A stretch of DNA of 64,000 bases from assembly GCA_021018815.1 (NCBI GenBank), contig JAITYX010000047.1:1984001-2048000 (forward strand). Reading direction: 5' to 3'. Below, one piece after another: positions 52,401 to 61,945 of this stretch; position 1 is the stretch's first letter, and the number at the start of each line of letters is the position of its first letter. The translations under genes were made by a program, and so were the position numbers. This DNA is from Talinum fruticosum. Taxonomy: Eukaryota > Streptophyta > Magnoliopsida > Caryophyllales > Talinaceae. Below the pieces are notes generated by a model. It was not told the DNA's origin and did no database searches. It worked only from the letters and a program-made list of their open reading frames with translations.

Positions 52401-53240
52401 TCGCGTTCGGGGATAGGCAGTGGGGGTGCATAGAGGGTGAGAAGAAGAAAATAGCCTAGAGAAGTTATAGAAAATGGTGGAAGGAATGTCTAATCCGAAA
52501 ACCCAAACCCCGGAATCGAGTGAAGTTTGAGGATAGCTCCTCGATTTTGTCTAACCCTAGTAAGAATGTGGAAGTATTTTGTGTTGAGGTCTTTGGAAAG
52601 GCGGTTATTGATACGAGCTCTTTTACCCCAAATGCTTTTCTCCATCTTTAGGAGCAAAGCATAATGTTTCAAAAGGTCCCTGTCAAGGCGGCGAAGGTAA
52701 GGAATTGGACCTCTAGCGAGAACTTTCTAAACCCCGACTATTTTGGCCCTAGTTTTGTTGAGATTTGGTCCGATGTTCCCAAAGATAAGGCGGCTCCACC
52801 GAGGGGCTTTGTTTTGGAAAGAGATCAAGTTCTCAAGGGAAATCCCATTAGGGTTCCAAACCCCAAATATAAAGGAATGGAACTAGGGGTGGTAATGCCG
52901 GACAATCTGGGCTTTAAACGGGTGACTAAACTCGGTCAAGGTCGGATTAGTCTCAATCAAGAGAGGACAATGATAAGATAACACACGAGTTAAGTGAGAT
53001 ACCTTAGTTCCTGGATACATTTGTAGCCGGGCGGGATTCATCGAGCACGATCCAACCTTTCTTGAATACTGTCAGCACTGTACGACCGTTAGACCAGGTG
53101 AGTCGAGCCCAAAAAACCAACATCAATGAAGGACCATGAGTCAACCCAGTCTAAAAATCTGGTAGCATGAGAAGGGAGAAAACATTTACCTCCTAGTTTC
53201 TCTTTTTGGCTAGTAATCGTGTTCATCACAATGCAAGGAG
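49470..53240 (-). mobile_element. Decayed LINE on the minus strand
   Basis: Reading from high to low coordinates: endonuclease remnant (FLDWVDSWSFIDVGF, about 53150; RVLSYHCPLLI in another frame near 52990); linker KYFHILTRVRQNRGAI (about 52570); reverse transcriptase (NPTKSPGPDGMRAFF near 52330; NPAQASFVRGRKIMDN near 52040; LKVDLSKAYDSIEWDF near 51930); zinc-binding RVT region (GTGNDTSFWFDKW near 50880; ALWKCKTPFKMKMLLW near 50540); and a C-terminal piece at 49590-49829. Multiple frames and stops show it is dead. Its 5' side is cut at about 53240 by the neighbouring LTR. Confidence 0.85.
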
Positions 53241-54954
53241 TCATCTGTGATGGAGGGTCGGACGAGAGAGCTTCCCGAAGACTCGGTATAAACTCTCTAT
53301 CTCTCCTAGGTTTTGATTCTAAGTCATTCCGAGCTTTATAAAATCTCATATCTACGTTTTCATTCTGTTATGACCGACTTAGAAAGCGCTTCATTGTGAA
53401 GACTCGGACACTCGCTCATCACCTTTCGAGTTATGTAAAAGGAATAAGGTATAACAATTTCATACATATAGAGTTTTGATTCCAAGCCATTCTCTCGTGT
53501 CGCGAAACTTCTTTGAGTAAAATTGTATCTTCTCCGAGTAATACGGTTTTCAATTAATGCATCTTTCGCTTTTCAGTAGCGACTCGTAAAACTGGTTCTT
53601 TATTCCGAGTTCATCTTCACTCGGAATTATCATGTTTTGATTATACCGATATTCCGTCCCGGAATCGACTTGTGGATATATGATTCTATTTTGTCAGTAT
53701 TCTTAGTTCATTTCATGCTTAGTCTATATCAAGTTAATCCTCTTTTCTATCCTCGTAGTGAACTTGATTCTTCGCTTAGACTAAGTCGGATGGAATTCCG
53801 AGTATCATGGATATTAGACTCAGAAAATTCCATTTTATTTCCGACTCGGATAATCGGTTGCTTAATTATCATAATTATTTTATTATCTCGTGTCTAACCT
53901 TGGACCAAAGTATTTTATACTTTGAGAACCGAAGGTGTTTTACTTTTGTAGGTTATTCAATCGAGGATACATTTTTCAAACTACAAAAGTAATCGGCTTC
54001 GAACGTCAAATCACCAGCGAGACATGGCTCTTCACCTTCTCTACTCCGAGTCCCGGAAGATTGTGTCGGAAGTCGTCTGTTTCCATATGCGGAAAACCGG
54101 AACGCTAAGCTTAACGGTGGTTTCCACCTCATCCTTCAAGACACCGCTAATGGTTTTGGGACTTCCAAGAGAGTTAAACCGTTGTCCAACGTTCATATTT
54201 CAACGGATACTTTCCGAGTGACTCGGAAAGCCTCTATCAACGGTCACGGAAGACTCTCGGTCAGCAGATGAAGATAACGGCTACCCCGCTTGGTTATCTA
54301 TAAATAGAAGCCACTTCACAAGACTTGAAGGTTGCCGAACATATTGTTTATACACATACTTGCTCAAAGTTATTGTATTTACTTTCAATCTTCAACTTAC
54401 AACTCCCAATCTGTAATTGATTACTTTACGAGTTGTAAGGTCCGGTACTCGATTACAAACTCTTCTTACATTCTTTGTAAGGTCCCTTGACTAAGTCTGT
54501 AAAGGTTAACTCAGCTTAGTTGTCCCTAGCTGTAAGGGTTATCTCAGCTAGGAAGTACTAGATCGAGATAAGGGAATTTCGAGTCTAGGAAAACTTGTAT
54601 AGAGTTGTCTAAGGGAGCAACTCGGGTTCGATCGGTTCACGGTATTTTGTGGACTCAAAATAGTGGATTTGACTTCGTGTCCGGATTGACACGGGCCGTG
54701 GTTTTCTGCCCCAGGAGGGTTTCCACGTAAAATCTTAGTGTTTACTTTCCGAGTTCATTCTAGACTCGGACGGCTTTACTCGCTCTTGTTCTTTCGATTC
54801 ATTGCTTTCGAGTTCAATCTTTTCGACCCTATTGATAGACTCGGAATCTGTCTTTGTCTCTTTTCTACGCAAAAGTGTGTGTTTTCACAAAGAATTTTCT
54901 ATCACCCTATTCACCCCCTCTAGGGTGACTCGGACTCTCCCGAGCAAACCTTCA
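53240..54954 (+). mobile_element. Copia-type LTR, probably solo (LTR A)
   Basis: The right half aligns along its length with LTR B: AAAGTATTTTATACTTTGAGAACC, CACCAGCGAGACA, the TATA region, GGATTTGACTT and the end CACCCTATTCACCCCCTC. It ends ACCTTCA at about 54954. No primer-binding site follows, so it is not the active 5' LTR of the next element. The left border is approximate: it lies where the minus-strand LINE endonuclease frame is lost. GTTTTGATTC(T/C)AAG(T/C)CATT recurs at 53311 and 53472. Confidence 0.65.
54298..54307 (+). promoter_or_regulatory. TATA box of LTR A
   Basis: CTATAAATAG is followed by AAGCCACTTC, at the position matching CTATATATAG/AAGCCACTCC in LTR B. Confidence 0.6.
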
Positions 54955-54974
54955 CATTGCATATCTCTTACTTG

Positions 54975-56271
54975 TGTTTCGACTCACTCGGACATCGCTC
55001 GGAACCATCGCATGCTCAAACAATTTCTCGAACACATTTATTTTGAGTACTCGACTTTTATTTCAAAGTAAAATGAATTACAACGTTAATTCTTTATTCT
55101 AAGTCAGTTTATTTCTCGGAAGATAATTTGATTGAATCAAGTTCATGCTTATTGATGTTTTACTATCCAACTTGATTACTTTTAGGATTGACTCAAGATG
55201 GAATTTGAACCTATTGAATAATAGACTTAGAAAAATCTATTCTTTTAGGCCAAAGATAATTAAGCACTTAATTACTCCGATTTGATTATTATCTCGTGCC
55301 TAATCTTGGACCAAAGTATTTTATACTTTGAGAACCAATGTGGTTTGCTTTTGTAGGTTATTCAAACAAGGCTAATCTTTTTTGAATTGCAAAAGTAACC
55401 GGCTTCTAGCCATTAAACACCAGCGAGACAAGTTTTAGCTACTTTTGGACATGGCTCGGACACCGTGTCGGGGTTGTTTGTTTCCAAAGCTGGAAAACTC
55501 CAACTCTAGTCCTAACGGTTGTTTCCACCTTAGTTTTCAATCACCACTAGTTGATTGGACCATCTTTTGGAGCCAAGAGCCATTGCATAACGTTCATATC
55601 CCAACGGATCTTTTCGAGTGACTTAGAATAGCCGTTACAATAGCTAGTGAAGAATTCAGTCCGGAAACAAGACTCAACGGATATTCCGCCTGGCTGTCTA
55701 TATATAGAAGCCACTCCGCGAGACTAGGAGATTGCTCAGGCTCGAAATTATTGTTGAACTAATTGTTGTTCTTATTCTCACATAACCTTCTATTTACAAC
55801 TCCAACCTTGTATTTCGTATCTTCCGAGTTGTAAAGAAAGTTTTGTAATTAGTTACATTCTTTTCTTACTTTTTATGTAAGTTCCTCGACCGAGCTATAA
55901 GGAATAACTTAGCTCGGTTGTCCCCGATTGTAAAGGTAACCTCGGTCAGGAAGTATTAGATCGGATAAGGGAACTTCGAGTCTAGGAAAACATTGTAAGG
56001 AATTGTTTAAGCAAGAAATTCTGATTGAGTCGAGTCCTTTATATTTTGTGGATTCAAAATAGTGGATTTGACTTGGTGTTTGGATTAGCACGATCCAGTG
56101 GTTTTCTCGCCCGGGAGGATTTCCATGCACATATGTGTATTTATCTCTCTAAGTCCAATCTAAATCAGAATCTGCTTTATCTAAGTGATTGTGCAAAAAG
56201 TGTTTAAATTTTCTTCATCACCCTATTCACCCCCTCTAGGGTGACTTAAAATCTCCAAGAGAAAACCTTCA
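54975..56271 (+). mobile_element. Copia 5' LTR (LTR B)
   Basis: It resembles LTR A throughout but is clearly diverged. It ends CACCCTATTCACCCCCTC..AACCTTCA and is followed at once by a primer-binding site. That places it as the 5' LTR of the broken element to its right. The left border is approximate because the start cannot be matched confidently to LTR A. Confidence 0.7.
55698..55707 (+). promoter_or_regulatory. TATA box of LTR B
   Basis: CTATATATAG is followed by AAGCCACTCCGCG. It is the counterpart of the LTR A box and the likely start region of the retroelement transcript. Confidence 0.6.
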
Positions 56272-56273
56272 AT

Positions 56274-56287
56274 TGGTATCGAGCCTA
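56274..56287 (+). other. Primer-binding site (initiator Met-tRNA type)
   Basis: TGGTATCGAGCC lies two bases after the LTR end. It differs slightly from the usual TGGTATCAGAGC that pairs with the 3' end of plant initiator methionine tRNA in copia elements. Confidence 0.75.
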
Positions 56288-56330
56288 GCCTTTCAAGAGG
56301 ATCTCACCATCCAAAGGTCTAAAGATTAGA

Positions 56331-57770
56331 TGGATTAGAATAATGGAGAGTTCGATGAAGGAAGATCATCCACTAGACCACCAAAGTTCAAAGGGTCAAA
56401 CTTTGCACATTGGAAGAAAATGATGGAATGCTTCCTGATGGATAACGATGAAGAAATATGGGATATCATCCAAGGAGGTAACTATATTTCAATGAAGACA
56501 GACGAGTAGAACTACTGTTCCTAAGGCCAAATTTGAGTTCACCATTGAAGAGACCGATAAGTTCAAAAAGAACTTCAAAGCTATGAACACGCTGATGTGT
56601 GCCATTAGCATAGAAGAATACAACGAGTCTCGGCTGTGACACGGCCAAAGAGGTGTGGGACACCCTAGTTAATACCTATGAGGAAACAAGTCAAGTGAAG
56701 CAGGCGAAGATAAGTCAATATCTTCACAAGTATGAGCTGTTCAAGATGGACGCAGAAGAGAACATCACTAAGATGTATGTTCGGTTCACAGAGATTACTA
56801 ATAATCTCAAGTCTCCGGGTATAAAGATCTCTCATGAAAAAATGTCTAGAAAAATTCCGAGAAGTCTACCAAAGAGAAAGTGGGGTCCCAAGGTGACAAC
56901 CATTGAAGAAGCTCGGAACCTCTCTTAACTAAGGCCATACGAGCTTATTGAAAAGTTACTTACCTACGAGATTCATCTAGAAGAAGAGGATGCCAAGGTC
57001 AGCACTAGAAAGAACACTGCGCTAAAGGCCTCGGAAAACATACGTGAAATTTTGAGCTCTTCAGAATCATAAGAGAATCCTATGACACTCGTTACCTATG
57101 GTTTCAAGAGAAAGATGAAGTACAAAAAGTGGGAAAAGAGACCAAAGGAAGAGTTCTACAAGAAAGATAAGAAGGACAAAAAGGTAATTTCTCATCCCAT
57201 TCAAAGTTATCTTTAACTAAGAACTCTGGTTGCTTTGAATGTGGGAACAAGGAGGACATAGTCAAATATTGTCCCAAAAGAAAGAAGGACAGAAAGAAGA
57301 AGGCTATGATGGCTACCTGGAGTGATGATCACTCATCCGAAGAAGATGATTATGACGACTTAAAGTATCGTATGGCACCGACCGACTCATAAGCTAAATC
57401 TGGGTCGGACAATGAGAGCTCGAGATGTTGAGGAGGTAATTGAATACTTTCTCAAGTTCTCCAAAGTTGATTTAGCCAGATATATTTATGCTTTGGACAA
57501 AAAGTCCAATTTTGACTCTTCACAGTTCAAATAACAACTCGAGTCTTTTACTATTGAGAACGAGTGTTTTAAAAAATGAGTCAGAAAACTTGAGACAAAA
57601 TCCGAAAGTACTTAAGACCAGTGCTCAAGAAAATGAGCTTGAGTCTTAAGTCACTCGAAACGGAGAATGAGCAACTGAAAAGGAAGCTCAATGAGTCTCA
57701 AGAGCTTGTTTTGAAACTCACTCAAGGTCAGAAAAATCTTGATCTTTTACTTGGCTCTTAATGTGTTTCA
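56331..57770 (+). pseudogene. Copia gag remnant (SIRE/Tork-like)
   Basis: Frame fragments show HWKKMMECFLMDN-like phrases, KEVWDTLVNTYEETSQVK and KISQYLHKYELFKMD (UBN2-type gag), a zinc-knuckle CFECGNKEDIVKYCPK near 57232, and a later glutamate-rich region (LETENEQLKRKL) predicted to coil. This layout, with a coiled coil after the knuckle, is typical of SIRE/Tork-like copia gags. At least eight stops or shifts break it. Confidence 0.75.
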
Positions 57771-58139
57771 TTCAGGAAAGAAGGACTTGGTTACAATGTT
57801 GAAGAGGAATCTAATTCCTATTCAAATTTCTTCAAATCCGATTCCATAATTGTAAAGTTTAGGAAGGCTGAGCATGGTCCCATTCATACAAATGAAAAGA
57901 GCACTGAGCCTAGACAAGTTTACAGGAAAAAACCTTCTCCACCTATTTACAAAAGAAATGATTTTCAAAAGAAAGAGACACAGACTCGCTTTCTAGAAAG
58001 AAGACTCGAGAATCGGATCGGACCCTAAATCATTCAAATCTGGGTTCCCAAGAGTGTTCTTCCTCGAAAAGAACCACGAGTAAAAGGAGTTACTGGGTTT
58101 GTAAAAGGAAGTTAGAAGGGTTAGCTCGCTTTTGTTTTG

Positions 58140-58884
58140 CGGATAACTCGAAGAAAAAGGGTCACTGGTACTTGGACAGTGGACGCTCACGCCACATGTC
58201 GGGTGATTCAAGACTATTTTTTGAGATAGAAGATCTAAAAGGAGGCAAAGTCACATTTGGAGACAATAGGAAAGGCAAGATTGTAGGGATTGGCAAAATT
58301 GGAGAAGGAAAGTTAGTCCAGTCTACCTTGTCAAAGTGCTGAAAACAATCTCCTCAAGCATCTCTCAGTAGTGTGACAAAGGCCAAGAGGTAAGGTTCAC
58401 TCGGACCAATTGCTATATTTCGATGCAGTCACCAAAGAGACTAAGCTCTCAGGTCCGAGGTCAGGTAACACCTATACTATCCCTCTCTCATATTCAAGTC
58501 AGAATTTATCTTGTTTGAAAGCATCTTTGAATGAGGATTCATGGACTTGGCATCGTAGACTAGGTCATATTAGCATGCATACTATCAAGAAACTTGCATC
58601 TCATAGATTGGTTAGAGGATTACCTAATTGTGCATTTAAGAAAGATAAAATCTGTGAAGCATGCACTAAAGGAAAGCAAGTCGGATCATCTTTTAAACCA
58701 CTCAAAATTGTGTCTACATCCAAAGTACTTGAATTGGTTCATATGGATTTGTGTGGTGAAATTCCCGTGAAAAGCCTTGGAGGTAAATCATATGTACTTG
58801 TCATTGTTGATGATTTTTCACGATTTACCCGGGTTTGTTTTCTCAAAAACAAGAGTGAAGCCTTCAAAGAGTTCACTAAGATCG
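58140..58884 (+). pseudogene. Copia protease, GAG-pre-integrase and start of integrase
   Basis: The protease remnant (58156-58320) reads WYLDSGRSRHMSGDS; the usual Cys after DSG is Arg. From 58410 an open frame holds the pre-integrase zinc region (WHRRLGHIS..KICEACTKGKQ) and the beginning of the integrase core (LVHMDLCGEIP, VLVIVDDFSRFT). It then runs out at about 58884 within KEFTKI, where sequence of a different element begins. Reverse transcriptase, RNase H and a 3' LTR are missing. Confidence 0.85.
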
Positions 58885-60140
58885 GCTATCCAGCTTGTGT
58901 TTGGCGCCCTATGTGTTGCGAGAGGTGCTTGACAAGACAACCGCGGTGGAGCTTTGGCTTCGGTTGGAAGAACTCTACATGACGAAGAGTCTTGCCAACA
59001 AGATTCGGTTGAAGGAACGTTTGTGTACGTTTTGCATGGCTGAAGGTACTCCTGTTCAAAAACATCTAAATGATTTCAATTCAATCCTTATTGACTTAGA
59101 AAGTTTAGATGTAAAAATTGAGGATGAGGACAAGGCTACTCTGTTGGTTGTGCCTTTACTCGCATCATATAAGCATTTTAAGAAAATCATCTTACATAGT
59201 AATTCGATACTATATCATTTGAGGATGTTAAGGCAAATTTGCTTGTCTAAGGAAAAATTTGACCTTGATGTGTGGGGTGAAAGAGCGGAAGGCTTGTCGA
59301 TAAGGGAGTGCCCTAAGAAGGGATCTAAGTATAAGTTTAAGGGAGATTGTTTTAATTGTAAGAAACCGGGGCATAAGAAATCTAAGTGTAAGAAACTTAA
59401 GGCTCTAAAGGAAAAAGAGAAAGAAAAAGAGCAAGAATCTCATAAATCTCATAATGTTGGTGAGGTCGGTTTTGTATTTGCTGATAGTGAGTCAAATGGT
59501 GATGTTTTTCTTACTTCTCATGAAAAGGGAAGTGGTTTGGAATGGATTTTAGATTCAGGTTGTTCATTTCGTGTGTGTTCTAACAAGAATGTATTTTCCA
59601 CATATGATAAGGTTAATTCTAGTGTTGTTAATTTGGGCAATAATGTCAAATGTCCTATTGCTGGAATTGGTGAAGTTCGAATTAAAACCCATGATGGTGT
59701 CGTGAAGACCCTAACTAAGGTTCGGCATGTTCGAGCTGAAACGCAATTTGATATCTTTGGGTACCTTTGAAGCTAGAGGGCTAAAATATTCAGCTGAAGG
59801 TGGAGTCTTGAAGGTGTTCAAAGGCTCCAAGGTGTTGTTGAAGGGTACGAGACAAGGAGGCCTCTACATTCTTCAAGGATCAATTGCGGGTTCGACAGTT
59901 TCAGGTAAATTGACAAATGATGGGCTAATTCATTTGTTTGATTTGTGGCTAGAACAGGTAAAGAAGAAGGGATGGCTGGAGGCGATTCCTTTAGCAAAAT
60001 CTAAGGGGATCTTGGATTTTGTGGGTTGTGATAACCATTAATTGCCCTTTGGGGTGGAGCCCTTCGGGATGCTACTTCTCGTGAAGGAGAGGTAGGTTGA
60101 AGGTGACAAGCAAGTTTGGGATTTGATCCAAGATGGAGAT
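58885..60140 (+). pseudogene. Second copia element: gag and protease remnant (Tnt1-like)
   Basis: The 291-codon frame 58895-59770 holds LREVLDKTTAVELW and LYMTKSLANKIRLKERL (UBN2 gag). A zinc knuckle CFNCKKPGHKKSKC follows at residues 152-165, and the protease motif WILDSGCSF with Asp220. A frameshift near 59730 moves the protein to frame 59727-60041 (LKRNLISLGTFEARG, GGLYILQGS). Integrase, reverse transcriptase and RNase H are deleted: a 3'-terminal coding piece near 59940-60060 follows almost directly. The 5' LTR and first part of gag are absent. Confidence 0.85.
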
Positions 60141-60778
60141 TGTTAGGTGTGTGGCTCAAATCTCCAACATATGTGCCAGATTTTAGAAGAGTTGTGGGCT
60201 ACGTTAGTGGGCTATTATTCAGCTTGTTTCAAGGAACATGGACAACAGTTAATTGCTACATTTTTGGAGTGGTTTTGGCAGCATTAAGGGACCTTAATCA
60301 CGTTAATTAAGGGACAAGTATGGCATCGGTTATTAGCAAGAAATTAGGAGCATTTTCTAGTTAAGTGGGGCAGTAAATTAATGGGATAAATCCCCACATT
60401 ATCATATAAATATGTGAAGACTTTACGGGAGAAGAAAAGCCAAACGAAGTTGTAGGTGACAGCCAAAATTGAGAGCTAAAATCGAGCCAAGCTAAAAATT
60501 AGTGAGATTAATTCCCCAACATTGTTGAGTGAGTTTGAGAGAAATATTGTGAGAATTAGAGATTTTTATCGTTGATCAAATCATTGTTCGATTGTGATCA
60601 TTTTGTATTTTCTCAAATCATAGTGAATTGTTTTTCGCCTCCGTGGTTTTACCCGAGTTGGATTTTCCACGTAAATTAATTGTGTCCATTGATTTAGTAC
60701 CTTCATTTATTTGTTCAATTTCTGATTATCATAAGACATCCTATATTCCGCTTTCGCATCAAGTCGCTCAAAATTCCT

Positions 60779-60782
<4 letters not shown>
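60141..60782 (+). mobile_element. 3' LTR of the second copia element
   Basis: It starts TGTTAGGTGTGTGG just after the purine tract AAGATGGAGAT and ends AAATTCCTAACA, so the ends form the inverted pair TGTTAGG/CCTAACA. Length 642 bp. The target duplication cannot be read because a TA microsatellite begins at the last bases. Confidence 0.85.

Positions 60783-60842
<60 letters not shown>
60782..60842. repeat. (TA)n microsatellite at the LTR edge
   Basis: About 30 TA units directly follow the CCTAACA end of the LTR. Confidence 0.9.
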
Positions 60843-60846
<4 letters not shown>

Positions 60847-60865
60847 TAGTCAAGTCCCTTTGTTT

Positions 60866-61010
60866 TTTTTGCAGAAAAGAAAATTATATTATACCAAATG
60901 GAGCTCCCCAAGAGGTAGAGCTCCTCAAGGAAAGTTGTCAATATACAGCTATTCATCCCCATCATTTGGGCAAAAACGAGCACTCTGGGGCCACCAAACC
61001 TTGCAACTAA
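60866..61010 (-). repeat. LINE-tail-like repeat, copy 1
   Basis: A T-run followed by GCAGAAAAG, CAAATGGAGCTCCCCAAGAG, GAGCTCCTC and CATCCCCATCATTTGGGCAAA. The same order recurs at 61827-61945. The T-run at the left suggests the 3' end of a minus-strand retroposon. Confidence 0.45.
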
Positions 61011-61826
61011 TGAGAAGACGCTATGGAGTAAGGTAAGCGTGTACCTTGTGACACTTCCTTAGTTTCAAGGCACAGAACTAAGAGCGGATTCCCCGTCGGT
61101 AGGGGGACAGGACATAACCATCTCTAGGCACACCATGACCTACAGATAACACCAGAAATTCAATTTGTATAGTTAGCTGTAAATATGTAAAATTTTGAGG
61201 ATATTGGATAGCAGAAATTCTGAGCAGAGGGATCAAACTAAATAACAAAATTACCAATTCACCCATTTTTATCAAAAAGCAACCAATAGCTAACTGAACA
61301 ATAAAAAAAGTGGCTAATCAAATCTTTGGAGAAGGTAATGGACCGTTTGATAAAACCCACAAAAAAGGTAACTAAGTGGATTATCAGTGTAATGCCCCAG
61401 CCCCTTTCTAGGTCACAGATATAGTTAGCAACGACTTTATCGATCAACAACTAACCCTATGAATCACTACGAGTCTTTCCAGGCATGTTTCGTCCTTACT
61501 CACATACTATTTGTGAAAAATTGTCAAGACATCACCAATCCTAAGACTATTCCAACCTATCATACTTAATTAAGAATTTCTCAAGAGTTAAACTTTCTGA
61601 AAAGAAGGTGCACCTTGGTGATACAAATCCTTTAATTCATACTCACAGTGTGACAAGTATAAAAGAGAAAAATTAATTTTGTTTTTCGAGTAGGAGAAAA
61701 AATAGTTAATTATAATAGAGGATGGCGGTCCTTTTACAGCTAGCTTTTACCTTAATTACAGTAGGGGGAGAGAGGGAGAGATAAATTAATTAAACAATTA
61801 AAGGAGATAAATTAATAGTTAAGAAT
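61011..61826. other. Spacer, no gene seen
   Basis: No protein frame or element end is recognised. The short minus-strand frames at 61078-61450 have no identifiable content. Confidence 0.4.
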
Positions 61827-61945
61827 TTTTTTTTTTGTAGTGAAAAAAGGGCCAAATCAAGCTCTCCAAGAGCAATAGCTCCTCGAGAAAAATTATAAAA
61901 ATAGAATTAATCATCCCCATTATTTGGGCAAAGACCGTTGAGTCA
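61827..61945 (-). repeat. LINE-tail-like repeat, copy 2
   Basis: T-run, GTAGTGAAAAAAGGG, CAAATCAAGCTCTCCAAGAG, TAGCTCCTCGAG, CATCCCCATTATTTGGGCAAA: the same arrangement as 60866-61010 but diverged. Probably a second truncated retroposon 3' end of the same family. Confidence 0.45.

Noticed and set aside
52664..52981. 105-codon plus-strand open frame
   Set aside because: It is antisense to the endonuclease region of the minus-strand LINE, which has recognisable motifs.
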